64,000 nt of DNA from Oscillospiraceae bacterium (GCA_021200565.1 JAJQGJ010000006.1:62001-126000); one strand, 5' to 3'. Positions 32,563-40,529 are shown, counted from the first letter of the stretch. The notes: generated from the sequence alone by a model not told the origin. A program made the numbers and translations.

Positions 32563-32904
32563 ATGTCAGATTGTCTGTTCTGCAAAATCATCAATGGCGA
32601 CGTTCCTTCAACGAAGGTATTCGAAAACGAATATGTCTATGCCTTCAAGGATATATCGCCAGCGGCACCTGTTCATGTTCTCTTCGTCCCGAAGGAGCAT
32701 ATTTCAGGTGTCAGCGGAATCACTCCCGAAAACAGTGCGGTAGTATCAAAGATTTTTGAAGCCATCTCGGAGTATGCCCATTCTATTGGGCTTGATGAGA
32801 GCGGCTACAGAGTCGTATCGAACTGCGGCGAATCTGCCGGTCAGACGGTCATGCATCTGCATTTCCATCTGTTAGGTGGTGCTAAATTAGGAGGAATGGT
32901 CTGA
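32563..32904 (+). CDS. HIT-family nucleotide-binding protein (Hint type)
   Basis: A 113-residue histidine-triad protein, of the Hint branch that hydrolyses AMP-linked or acyl-AMP compounds. It starts CLFCKIINGDVPS with the CxxC seen in many Hint proteins, and the triad HLHFHLL closes the domain near residue 100. GAAAGGA precedes the ATG. It is 18 bases after alaS, probably on the same T-box transcript; Hint proteins can act on aminoacyl-adenylates, which makes this neighbour plausible but is not proof. Confidence 0.93.
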   Translation: MSDCLFCKIINGDVPSTKVFENEYVYAFKDISPAAPVHVLFVPKEHISGVSGITPENSAVVSKIFEAISEYAHSIGLDESGYRVVSNCGESAGQTVMHLHFHLLGGAKLGGMV

Positions 32905-32961
32905 AGCTGTAAAGCCAAAGACCTTGTATTGAGAAATTTTTTCGAGAAAGGAAAATGTATC

Positions 32962-33510
32962 ATGGAAACCAAGACTTATACGCTTAATGTTGCCGGACTG
33001 ACAAGAGAGCTTCCCTTGTGCGAGGTAAACGAGCATCTTGACATTGCTGCATTCATAATGTTCTCCGATGTTGAGCTGACTGTAGCCTGTGCCAAGGAGC
33101 TCGTGAAGAAAATCCCCGAGTGCGACGTCATCATCACCGCTGAATCGAAGGGAATTCCGCTCGCCTACGAAATGGCTCGTGAAATAGGCGACAGTGTTAC
33201 CTATATCGTAGCAAGAAAGATGGCAAAGCTCTATATGCGTAATCCTGTATCTGTAGATGTCAAATCCATCACCACCGCTTCATCCCAGAAGCTCTGGCTC
33301 GACCAGAACGAAGCCGACTTCATGAAGGGAAAGAGAGTTCTTATCGTTGATGATGTCATCTCTACTGGCGAATCTCTCGAGGCTGTTCATAAGCTCGTTG
33401 AGTATGCAGGTGGAAACATAGTCGGACAGTGTGCAGTTTTAGCCGAAGGCGATGCCGCCGACAGAACCGATATATTCTTCCTCGAAAAGCTTCCGCTGTT
33501 CCCTAAGTGA
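32962..33510 (+). CDS. Adenine-phosphoribosyltransferase-like protein
   Basis: A 182-residue type I phosphoribosyltransferase. The PRPP-binding loop VLIVDDVISTGES is near residue 127, and the N-terminal AESKGIPLAYEMAR and VARKMAKLYM segments resemble Apt. Apt forms AMP from adenine and PRPP; members of this particular group are often annotated simply as phosphoribosyltransferase, so a xanthine or other base is possible. The ATG at 32962 follows GAAAGGAAA. It fits with purine bases released by DeoD being recycled. A long hairpin follows the stop. Confidence 0.85.
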   Translation: METKTYTLNVAGLTRELPLCEVNEHLDIAAFIMFSDVELTVACAKELVKKIPECDVIITAESKGIPLAYEMAREIGDSVTYIVARKMAKLYMRNPVSVDVKSITTASSQKLWLDQNEADFMKGKRVLIVDDVISTGESLEAVHKLVEYAGGNIVGQCAVLAEGDAADRTDIFFLEKLPLFPK

Positions 33511-33518
33511 TTTTTATC

Positions 33519-33555
33519 GTCCGGAAAGCTTCAATATTATCGGAGCTTTCCGGAC
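33519..33555 (+). terminator. Strong hairpin after the phosphoribosyltransferase gene
   Basis: A perfect 12-base repeat (33519-33530 with 33544-33555) with a 13-base loop. No T-run follows on the plus strand, so it may end transcription poorly or act as an RNA-protecting 3' stem. No minus-strand gene ends here. Confidence 0.5.
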
Positions 33556-33603
33556 AGGTGAAAAACTTCAGAGAAAAATCTCAAAAAAATTTGCAAAAAG
33601 GGC

Positions 33604-33632
33604 TTGCATTTTTCTTCGCACCCTGCTATAAT
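33604..33632 (+). promoter_or_regulatory. Promoter for the tRNA-Gln pair
   Basis: TTGCAT (33604-33609) and TATAAT (33627-33632) are 17 bases apart, about 33 bases before the first tRNA. Confidence 0.85.
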
Positions 33633-33665
33633 ATAAAAGCTGTGCAAAACGCTGTCAGTAATCGG

Positions 33666-33741
33666 TGGGATATAGCCAAGAGGTAAGGCAGCGGACTTTG
33701 ACTCCGTCATTCCGGTGGTTCGAATCCACCTATCCCAGCCA
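33666..33741 (+). tRNA. tRNA-Gln (anticodon TTG)
   Basis: A 76-base cloverleaf with encoded CCA. Acceptor TGGGATA pairs with TATCCCA, discriminator G; the anticodon loop CTTTGAC gives TTG. The T-arm is GGTGGTTCGAATCCACC. Confidence 0.96.
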
Positions 33742-33763
33742 AAGTTTTCGCATAGGTTTCTTT

Positions 33764-33839
33764 TGCGGCTTCGCCAAGTGGTAAGGCACTGGACTCTGAC
33801 TCCAGCATTCCCTAGGTTCGAATCCTAGAGCCGCAGCCA
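33764..33839 (+). tRNA. tRNA-Gln (anticodon CTG)
   Basis: A 76-base cloverleaf with encoded CCA, 22 bases after the first tRNA-Gln. Acceptor TGCGGCT pairs with AGCCGCA; the anticodon stem CTGGA/TCCAG encloses CTCTGAC, giving CTG. It reads CAG codons, partly redundant with the TTG isoacceptor. Confidence 0.96.
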
Positions 33840-33844
33840 AATTG

Positions 33845-33873
33845 CCGCAGATGAATAATCTGCGGTATTTCTT
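33845..33873 (+). terminator. Probable terminator after the tRNA-Gln pair
   Basis: CCGCAGAT (33845-33852) pairs with ATCTGCGG (33858-33865), followed by TATTTCTTT. The next gene's ribosome binding site starts at 33877, so some readthrough or an internal start must supply it. Confidence 0.7.
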
Positions 33874-33892
33874 TATCCGGAGGTTTTATTTG

Positions 33893-34675
33893 ATGCTTGT
33901 AGAACGTGAGCCGAGCAACTCTACTGAAACCATTTCTGGCGTACATTATGGCACTTTTGAGAAAGTAACAATTTATTCCGAAGTCTGCAACCGCAATAAA
34001 AGCTTCAATGTACTTCTGCCTGCTGGATATTCTATGGATAGGGAATATCCTGTGCTTTATATCCTGCATGGTTACTGGGGCAATGAGGATTCGCTTCTTG
34101 ATGCTGGTAATCCGAATTACAAGCTTCGTGAAATCATAGGCAATTCAATAGCAGATGGCGAAGCCAAGGATATGATAGCGGTATTTCCCGACATCTATGC
34201 AAGCCCCACTCAGGATAAATGCGACGGTCTTAACCCGAAGAATAATGCATTTTACGATAACTTCATAAACATGCTTCTCGGGGAAATCATGCCCTACATG
34301 GAAAGTAACTATTCCATCAAAACAGGAAGGAATGATACAGCAATCACTGGTTTTTCAATGGGCGGCAGGGAATCGCTTTACATAGGCTTTACAAGACCGG
34401 ATTTATTCGGCTATGTCGGAGCAATCTGTCCTGCACCCGGACTTACCGATGATCTTATATCCCCTGATAACATGGTATTCAAAGCTGAAACGCCGTATTT
34501 GCTCATAAGTGCGGGTTCGGATGACGATGTCGTAAATCCGTATCCTGAGGGCTATCATAATATTCTGGAGAATAACGGTGTGGAGCACATGTGGAATCTT
34601 GTTAATGGCGGAACCCACGGTGAAAACGTTATCAGACCTCATATTTACAATTTCATAAGATTTATATTCAGGTGA
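33893..34675 (+). CDS. Esterase D/feruloyl-esterase-like hydrolase
   Basis: A 260-residue alpha/beta hydrolase of the family 1 carbohydrate esterase type. YPVLYILHGYWG (near 50) forms the oxyanion region, GFSMGG (near 150) the nucleophile elbow, and NGGTHG (near 240) carries the likely catalytic His. The ATG at 33893 follows CCGGAGG at nine bases; upstream codons lie in the tRNA terminator. No signal peptide, so cytoplasmic. Probable role: removing acyl or feruloyl groups from imported plant oligosaccharides, or de-esterifying a cell glycan; it precedes the acyltransferase/glycosyltransferase operon but is separated from it by a strong terminator. Confidence 0.85.
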   Translation: MLVEREPSNSTETISGVHYGTFEKVTIYSEVCNRNKSFNVLLPAGYSMDREYPVLYILHGYWGNEDSLLDAGNPNYKLREIIGNSIADGEAKDMIAVFPDIYASPTQDKCDGLNPKNNAFYDNFINMLLGEIMPYMESNYSIKTGRNDTAITGFSMGGRESLYIGFTRPDLFGYVGAICPAPGLTDDLISPDNMVFKAETPYLLISAGSDDDVVNPYPEGYHNILENNGVEHMWNLVNGGTHGENVIRPHIYNFIRFIFR

Positions 34676-34701
34676 AATCAGACATTTCACCTGTTTTTTT
34701 G
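34669..34701 (+). terminator. Strong terminator overlapping the esterase stop codon
   Basis: CAGGTGAAAT (34669-34678) pairs with ATTTCACCTG (34684-34693), followed by seven T residues. Confidence 0.92.
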
Positions 34702-34724
34702 TTGTAGAATCTGTCTACTGCCGT

Positions 34725-34780
34725 CTCTACTTTTTAAAATCAACCGGTAGAGTCCTCTAACGCAAGCTGTAGGTTGATTT
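34725..34780 (+). repeat. Overlapping inverted repeats upstream of the acyltransferase operon
   Basis: CTCTAC (34725-34730) can pair with GTAGAG (34747-34752), and AAATCAACC (34737-34745) with GGTTGATTT (34772-34780). Each pair lies partly within the loop of the other, so the two are mutually exclusive or form a pseudoknot. It sits upstream of the recognised promoter, so it may be a protein-binding region or relic rather than a leader. Confidence 0.4.
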
Positions 34781-34808
34781 ATTTCAGACATTTTGGTAAA
34801 ATTAGCTG

Positions 34809-34837
34809 TAGACGAACTGTGAAAAGTATGCTATAAT
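34809..34837 (+). promoter_or_regulatory. Promoter for the acyltransferase-GT8 operon
   Basis: TATAAT (34832-34837) is preceded at 17 bases by TAGACG (34809-34814, 4 of 6 matches). Confidence 0.6.
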
Positions 34838-34872
34838 ACAAGTTGGAAATTTTTCGGCAGGGAGTGAAAAGC

Positions 34873-35652
34873 ATGGATACTGAGCCTAAAGAGATTCGTT
34901 ACTATGAAGAATATACTGACGACTTCGTCGACAGCGGCAAGTCGGAAGCGCATATTCCCGAAAGCTATAAATGGTATCACACCAATAAAGTATATCGTTT
35001 CTTTTCATGGGTTGCTTATTCACTCGCATTTATCTTCGGCTTCTTCCATTCAAGGCTTGCGCTTCACACAAAAGTTGTCGGCAGGGAAAAGTTCAGAGAG
35101 TGCAAGGACACTGGCTTTGTTCTGTATGGTAATCACACTCAGACGCTCGGTGATGTCTTTTCTCCGACTCAGTACGTATTCCCAAAAAGAATCTTTTCGG
35201 TTGCCGGCGCCGACAATCTCGAGCTCCCGGTGATAGGGAAGATAATCCCGATAATAGGCGGAGTAGTGGTTCCCGACTCGATGGAGCATATGAAGCTTTT
35301 TCTGGATGCGATAAAACGGCATCTCGAAGACGGGCGGGCAGTTGTTGTGTATCCTGAGGCACATCTCTGGCAGAACTGTACTTTCGTAAGACCTTTTCCG
35401 ATAACATCATTCAGATTTCCTGTAATGTTCGATGCTCCTGCATTTTGCATGACAACTACCTATCAGAAGCGTCGTTTTGTCAGAAAGCCTAAGACCACAG
35501 TCTACATAGATGGACCGTTCTATCCTGATAAGACTTTGAAGAATAAAGAAGCACAGCGCAAGCTCTGCGATGAGATTCACGAGACTATGGTAAAGAGAAG
35601 CGAGAACAGCACCTACGAATACATAAAATATGTGAGGAAAGAGTCACAATGA
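34873..35652 (+). CDS. Lysophospholipid acyltransferase (PlsC)-like protein, divergent motifs
   Basis: A 259-residue membrane-associated protein. One hydrophobic segment lies at about residues 41-60, then a glycerol-phosphate acyltransferase-like domain. Motif I reads NHTQTLGD, with five rather than four residues between His and Asp, and the glycine-acid motif reads YPEAHLW in place of the usual FPEGT. These define a branch whose acyl acceptor is not known to me. AGGGAG precedes the ATG at 34873. Its stop overlaps the first GT8 gene (ATGA). With the next three genes it forms a closed operon that could build an acylated glycan or glycolipid; that is inference from context. Confidence 0.78.
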   Translation: MDTEPKEIRYYEEYTDDFVDSGKSEAHIPESYKWYHTNKVYRFFSWVAYSLAFIFGFFHSRLALHTKVVGREKFRECKDTGFVLYGNHTQTLGDVFSPTQYVFPKRIFSVAGADNLELPVIGKIIPIIGGVVVPDSMEHMKLFLDAIKRHLEDGRAVVVYPEAHLWQNCTFVRPFPITSFRFPVMFDAPAFCMTTTYQKRRFVRKPKTTVYIDGPFYPDKTLKNKEAQRKLCDEIHETMVKRSENSTYEYIKYVRKESQ

Positions 35653-36494
35653 ACGTACTTTACTGTGGTGACGGCAATATAGAGAGAGGCTTGATAATCT
35701 CAATCATGTCTCTCCTCGGAAATATCCATGAAGAGCTAAACGTTTGGGTGCTTACAGCTGAAATGGACTTCAACGGAAAGCATATATCACCCGTTAAATC
35801 TGATGTCATAGATGCGCTGAGTGAGTACATGAAAGGCCATAATGATTCGAACAGCATCACCCTTATTGACGTTTCGGAGCACTTCAAAAATGAAGTTCCT
35901 ACTGTTAATATGGGCACCCGTTTCACGCCGTTTTGCATGCTCAGACTCTTCTCTGATGAGGTTCCGGAAATCCCCGACAAAATAATGTATCTTGACAACG
36001 ACGTAATATGTCGGAGCGATCCGAGCGAATTCTATAATCAGGATATTATTGATTATGAACTCGCAGGTGTTCTTGACTACTATGGAAGCTGGTTTTTCAG
36101 AAAGAACCCGTTCAAGCGTGACTACCTGAATTCCGGGGTTCTTCTCATGAATATGGATAAGATAAGAGAAACCGGGCTTTTCAGAAATTGTCGGAAGCGT
36201 TGCTGTGAAAAAGAGATGTTTATGCCCGACCAATCGGCGATAAACAAGCTTGCTGTCTCAAAAAGAATCAGCCCACGCAGATTCAACGAACAAAGAAAGC
36301 TTAAGCCTGACACGGTAATGCAGCACTTCACAACAAGCTTCCGTTTCTTCCCATACATAAGAACAGTCACCGTAAAGCCGTGGGATATAGAACGGCTTCA
36401 CGAAGTATTAAAACTACATGAATATGATGATTTGCTCTCGGGGTATACAGTATTCTATGAGTCAATCATCAAATCAAGGCAGGAAAACAACTGA
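35649..36494 (+). CDS. Glycosyltransferase family 8 protein
   Basis: A 281-residue GT-A fold, retaining glycosyltransferase. The MYLDNDV motif near residue 115 is the metal-binding DxD equivalent, DYLNSGVLLMN near 158 is the conserved acceptor-side segment, and MQHFTTS near 220 resembles the His region of GT8. The first 20 residues (MNVLYCGDGNI) form the nucleotide-sugar Rossmann strand. GT8 enzymes use UDP-glucose or UDP-galactose to extend lipopolysaccharide-like or wall glycans. The start codon overlaps the acyltransferase stop. The C-terminus is basic, consistent with membrane association. Confidence 0.9.
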   Translation: MNVLYCGDGNIERGLIISIMSLLGNIHEELNVWVLTAEMDFNGKHISPVKSDVIDALSEYMKGHNDSNSITLIDVSEHFKNEVPTVNMGTRFTPFCMLRLFSDEVPEIPDKIMYLDNDVICRSDPSEFYNQDIIDYELAGVLDYYGSWFFRKNPFKRDYLNSGVLLMNMDKIRETGLFRNCRKRCCEKEMFMPDQSAINKLAVSKRISPRRFNEQRKLKPDTVMQHFTTSFRFFPYIRTVTVKPWDIERLHEVLKLHEYDDLLSGYTVFYESIIKSRQENN

Positions 36495-36514
36495 CACAAG
36501 AAAGGAAAAGTATC

Positions 36515-37471
36515 ATGTCAATAGTTCCAATATTTTTCTCAGTCGACGAAGGCTATGCGCCCTACCTCGACTGTGCCGTTCGCTCATTGGTTGAAAATGC
36601 ATCCAAGGACAAGGAATATAAGATTCATGTCCTGCATCAGGATCTCACGGATGATTCTATCGAGAAAATCAAAACCGGAGTAAAGCCGCCTTTTTCGATA
36701 GAATTTACTAAGCTGTCGGAAGAGTTCTATGGCATAACCGAAAGAGATGAAAACAAACTCAGGTGCGACTACTTCACAATGACTATTTATTTCAGACTCT
36801 TCATAGCGGACATGTTCCCGCAGTATGACAAGGGTGTTTATATAGATAGCGACATCATAGTTCCCGGTGATATTTCCGAGCTTTACAATACCGACCTTGA
36901 GGGCAAGATAATAGCAGCTTGTCAGGATCATTCTATTTCTTCAGTGCCAGACTTTGTTTACTACATAGAGAATTATGTTGGAGTGCCGTTCAATGAATAC
37001 ATCAACTCTGGTGTCCTCGTGATGGACCTTAAGCAGATGCGTGAAAAGCATTTCAGCGAGCAGTTTTTAGGACATCTCAACTCCTATCATTTTGATACAG
37101 TAGCTCCCGATCAGGATTACATAAACTGGATGTGCAACGGCAACATAAAGTATCTTGATGAGAGCTGGGACACAATGCCTCCCCAGGGTGGCGATGTAAA
37201 GCTTATCGAGAAGCCAAATCTTATACATTATAACCTTTTCCAGAAGCCTTGGTTTTACGACAATATTCCGTATGAAGAGTATTTCTGGAAGTACGCCGAA
37301 CAGTCACCGTTCAAGGATGAAATTCTTAAGAGCAAAGCTTCAAGAACGGAAGCTCAGCGCAAAGAAGAGGATGCAGTCATCGGAACCATGATTTCAAAGG
37401 CTGCTGTCATGGATCAGAACGAATTCACATTCAGAAAAGTTTACGAAAGCGGAGTTAAAGTCAGAGTATGA
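36515..37471 (+). CDS. Glycosyltransferase family 8 protein
   Basis: A 318-residue second GT8, clearly different in sequence from the first. It has the start IVPIFFSVDEGYAPYLDC, the metal motif VYIDSDII near residue 110, INSGVLVMD near 168, and HYNLFQKPW near 240. AAAGGAAAA precedes the ATG, 20 bases after the first GT8. Two successive GT8 enzymes suggest addition of at least two sugars to one acceptor. The next acyltransferase overlaps its end. Confidence 0.92.
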   Translation: MSIVPIFFSVDEGYAPYLDCAVRSLVENASKDKEYKIHVLHQDLTDDSIEKIKTGVKPPFSIEFTKLSEEFYGITERDENKLRCDYFTMTIYFRLFIADMFPQYDKGVYIDSDIIVPGDISELYNTDLEGKIIAACQDHSISSVPDFVYYIENYVGVPFNEYINSGVLVMDLKQMREKHFSEQFLGHLNSYHFDTVAPDQDYINWMCNGNIKYLDESWDTMPPQGGDVKLIEKPNLIHYNLFQKPWFYDNIPYEEYFWKYAEQSPFKDEILKSKASRTEAQRKEEDAVIGTMISKAAVMDQNEFTFRKVYESGVKVRV

Positions 37472-38484
37472 TTATAGGAAGCCACAAAGACGAGGTCATA
37501 AAGAACATCGAAGAGAAGGTAGCGGAGCAGGATTTCAACAGCAAGGTTGAGGTTGACGACGCTGTGCTCTCGAGAGATGAAAAGAATGCGCTTATTGACG
37601 AGTTTATCGCAAATAGCAAGACTCTCAAGAAATATGTCGATACTCTCTGTGCAAGGGCAATAACCGATACAGTTTCAAGAATGGTCAACCGCAGAACGAG
37701 AGTTGAAGGAGCAAAAAATATCATCGGGATAACTACCGGTGCTATCATAACGAGCAACCATTTCAATCCTCTTGACACAACGATTGTCCACACTGCCATG
37801 CGCAGAACCGGTCATAAGCATATGCGCATTGTCAGCCAGGAAACCAATTTTGCAATGGGCGGCTTTCTCGGATATATTATGAAAAATGCCGATACAATTC
37901 CGCTTCCCAGCCAGAAAGAGCGGCGTTCTGAGTTCTTCTCTGAAAGAATAAGGCAGGAGCTCAGGAGAAATTCAGTCATTCTTATTTACCCCGAACAGGA
38001 AATGTGGTTCAACTATCGCAAGCCGAGACCTCCTAAGCGTGGAGCATACTACTATGCTGCTGAAAACAACGTCCCGATTATATCATGCTTTGTTGAGATC
38101 CGTGATACCGACGAAATGGATAACGACGAGTTCTACAAAACTGAGTATGTCATCCATATTCTCAAGCCCATTTATCCTGACCCGGATAAGTCTGCACGTG
38201 AGAACAGCTTTATCATGATGGAAACAGACTATCAGCAGAAGATTGAGGCATACGAGAAAGCGTATTCAAAGAAGCTTGTCTATGACTTTGAGGACTCTGA
38301 CATCGCCGGTTGGATAGGTCGCAATCCTTTCAAATCAAAATCAACAGCTCTTGCGCCTATGTCTGTCGTCGAGGATCATAAAAAGAAGAGCGCTGAGCGA
38401 AAAATCAGACGAAGCGAAAGACGGGAGTGCAAGCGTGTCAGGCGTAAAACGAATATTTCAAGAATATTCCGTAAGAAAGGATAA
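37468..38484 (+). CDS. Lysophospholipid acyltransferase (PlsC)-like protein
   Basis: A 338-residue protein. Motif I is SNHFNPLD with the standard H-x4-D spacing (near residue 92), and YPEQEMW near 170 takes the place of the EGT motif. About 75 leading residues look helical, and the C-terminal 40 residues are highly basic (KKKSAERKIRRSERRECKR). No clear membrane segment is present. It differs from the first acyltransferase of the operon in both motifs, so the two are probably not redundant. The start overlaps the second GT8 (ATGA) and a strong terminator follows the stop. Confidence 0.82.
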   Translation: MIIGSHKDEVIKNIEEKVAEQDFNSKVEVDDAVLSRDEKNALIDEFIANSKTLKKYVDTLCARAITDTVSRMVNRRTRVEGAKNIIGITTGAIITSNHFNPLDTTIVHTAMRRTGHKHMRIVSQETNFAMGGFLGYIMKNADTIPLPSQKERRSEFFSERIRQELRRNSVILIYPEQEMWFNYRKPRPPKRGAYYYAAENNVPIISCFVEIRDTDEMDNDEFYKTEYVIHILKPIYPDPDKSARENSFIMMETDYQQKIEAYEKAYSKKLVYDFEDSDIAGWIGRNPFKSKSTALAPMSVVEDHKKKSAERKIRRSERRECKRVRRKTNISRIFRKKG

Positions 38485-38488
38485 ATTA

Positions 38489-38520
38489 AAGAGGACACCA
38501 AGCTCAGGTGTCCTCTTTTC
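38489..38520. terminator. Bidirectional terminator
   Basis: AAGAGGACACC (38489-38499) pairs with GGTGTCCTCTT (38507-38517), followed by TTTTC. It ends the acyltransferase-GT8 operon and can also end the convergent phosphodiesterase gene. Confidence 0.9.
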
Positions 38521-38531
38521 AGTTGTATTAG

Positions 38532-39074
38532 TTATAGCTCTCGCCTCATATACTCGTTTCCATCAATATCTTTCCAGATAATAGTGTTATCCCCGAGAAC
38601 TATGTAGCTATGTGGGCTGTATTCCTTCGGTATAGAAACCGACCCGGGGTTGATGTAAATATATCCGTCATAGTCCTGGCATTTCGGCACATGAGTATGT
38701 CCGCAAACCAAAATGGTGCCCTTAGCTAATGGTGGAGGATTTGTCTCGCCATATTTGTGTCCATGTGTGAGATAAAGTTCGCACCCGCAGGCATACACAA
38801 TCGCACTGTCAGAGAGTATAGGAAACTTAAGCATCATCTGGTCTACTTCAGAGTCGCAGTTGCCTCTTATTGAGAATATGCTGTCTTTGATTCCATTCAG
38901 CATTTCTGCAACCTCAGCCGGATTATAATCCTTCGGCAAGGCGTTTCTCGGACCGTGATACAAAACATCGCCAAGCAATATGAGTTTATTTGGATTCTCG
39001 GATTCAAACCGCTCAATAAGCATTTTACAGTAAAATGCAGAGCCGTGTATATCAGAAGCAATCATCAATTTCAT
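38532..39074 (-). CDS. YfcE/MJ0936-family phosphodiesterase
   Basis: A 180-residue calcineurin-like metallophosphoesterase. The metal motifs are SDIHGS near residue 8, LGDVLYHGPRN near 35, GNCDSEV near 73, LTHGHKYG near 105 and CGHTHVP near 127. YfcE-type proteins hydrolyse phosphodiester bonds; the natural substrate is unknown. It is a single-gene unit, with a consensus promoter and AAGAGGTG ribosome binding site on the minus strand. Confidence 0.92.
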   Translation of the reverse strand: MKLMIASDIHGSAFYCKMLIERFESENPNKLILLGDVLYHGPRNALPKDYNPAEVAEMLNGIKDSIFSIRGNCDSEVDQMMLKFPILSDSAIVYACGCELYLTHGHKYGETNPPPLAKGTILVCGHTHVPKCQDYDGYIYINPGSVSIPKEYSPHSYIVLGDNTIIWKDIDGNEYMRREL

Positions 39075-39108
39075 GTAAATTCACCTCTTGACTGAAATCA
39101 ACATTGGT

Positions 39109-39137
39109 ATTATAATATGTGCTTGGAGATAAGTCAA
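39109..39137 (-). promoter_or_regulatory. Promoter for the YfcE-like gene
   Basis: On the minus strand TTGACT (complement of 39132-39137) and TATAAT (complement of 39109-39114) are 17 bases apart. Confidence 0.88.
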
Positions 39138-39173
39138 TAGCTTTCTGAGCTTTTAAATAGATGGAGGAAGTTT

Positions 39174-40529
39174 ATGAACAGAGATTTAACTACATCAGAC
39201 CCAACGAAAGTGCTGCTGAAATTTTGCATCCCACTATTCGGAAGCATAATCTTTCAGCAGCTCTACAATATAGCCGACAGCCTTGTCGCCGGAAAGTTTA
39301 TCGGAAATGACGCATTAGCGGCGGTAGGCAACAGCTATGAGATCACACTCATATTCATCGCATTTGCATTCGGATGCAACATTGGTTGCTCTGTAATTTC
39401 AGCCCAGCTTTTCGGTGCAAAGAAGTATAAGGATCTAAAAACTGCTGTATACTCTTCTCTGATTGTCAGCGCTGTTCTCTGTGTAGTCCTCATGATATTC
39501 GGACTTATCTTCTGCAGTGCTCTTCTCAAGCTTATAAACACGCCGGACGAGGTCTTCTCCGATTCAAAGCTCTATCTCGACATCTACATATGCGGACTGC
39601 CGTTCATGTTCTTCTATAACATAGCCACCGGCATCTTCTCCGCCCTTGGAGATTCAAAAACTCCGTTTTTCTTCCTGATGTGTTCATCAGTTGCAAATAT
39701 CGGAGTTGACATTCTCTTTGTCGCCGTTTTCGATATGGGAGTAGCCGGAGTTGCACTTGCGACACTTATCTGCCAGGGAATCAGTTGTATCTTAGCAGTC
39801 GCAGTCGTCTTCATCAGGTTCTCAAAGATAAAAACCGAAGGCAAGGTTCAGATATTCTCTTGGGACTGCGTCAAGCAATTCGCAGTTATTGCAATTCCAA
39901 GTATCCTGCAGCAGAGCTTTATCTCAATAGGAAATATAGTAATCCAGAGCGTTATAAACAGCTTCGGAACAGCTGCAATGGCAGGCTATTCAGCCGCAGT
40001 AAAGCTTAATAATATGGTTGTGACTTCGCTCACAACTCTCGGCAACGGAATCTCAAGCTTCACAGCACAGAACTTAGGCGCAAAGAAGTATTCAAGAATC
40101 AGCCTCGGCTGGAAGGCTGGACTCAAGATTGTATTTGTTCTATGTGTTCCGATAGTCCTGGTGTACTGGATATTCTCAAGCGGAATCTTATATCTCTTCC
40201 TTGAAAGCCCGACAGGGGAGTCGGTTGACGTAGGTGTTTCGTTCCTCAGAATAATATCTCCATTCTACTTTGTAGTAGCTGCAAAGCTGGTTACCGATGG
40301 CGTTCTGAGAGGTGCAGGACTTATGAAGAAGTTCATGGCAGCAACTTTCACCGACTTGATCATAAGAGTAGTTCTTGCGCTTGTGCTTTCCCAGACATCT
40401 CTCGGCATAACCGGTATTTGGTGCGCTTGGCCTGTAGGCTGGTCGATAGCAACTGTTCTGTCTCTTACATTCTTCAAGACCACAAAATGGGGAGAGAAGG
40501 ATAAGCAAGATGCAGAAGTCAGCGAATAA
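39174..40529 (+). CDS. MATE-family efflux transporter
   Basis: A 451-residue multidrug and toxin extrusion protein with about 12 membrane segments. The start MNRDLTTSDPTKVLLKFCIP and AAVGNSYEIT are typical of the clostridial MATE group, and the two halves repeat the same fold (second half from about residue 230, IAIPSILQQSF). It should expel cationic compounds using an Na+ or H+ gradient. GGAGG precedes the ATG. No convincing promoter was found in the short interval shared with the divergent phosphodiesterase. Confidence 0.93.
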   Translation: MNRDLTTSDPTKVLLKFCIPLFGSIIFQQLYNIADSLVAGKFIGNDALAAVGNSYEITLIFIAFAFGCNIGCSVISAQLFGAKKYKDLKTAVYSSLIVSAVLCVVLMIFGLIFCSALLKLINTPDEVFSDSKLYLDIYICGLPFMFFYNIATGIFSALGDSKTPFFFLMCSSVANIGVDILFVAVFDMGVAGVALATLICQGISCILAVAVVFIRFSKIKTEGKVQIFSWDCVKQFAVIAIPSILQQSFISIGNIVIQSVINSFGTAAMAGYSAAVKLNNMVVTSLTTLGNGISSFTAQNLGAKKYSRISLGWKAGLKIVFVLCVPIVLVYWIFSSGILYLFLESPTGESVDVGVSFLRIISPFYFVVAAKLVTDGVLRGAGLMKKFMAATFTDLIIRVVLALVLSQTSLGITGIWCAWPVGWSIATVLSLTFFKTTKWGEKDKQDAEVSE

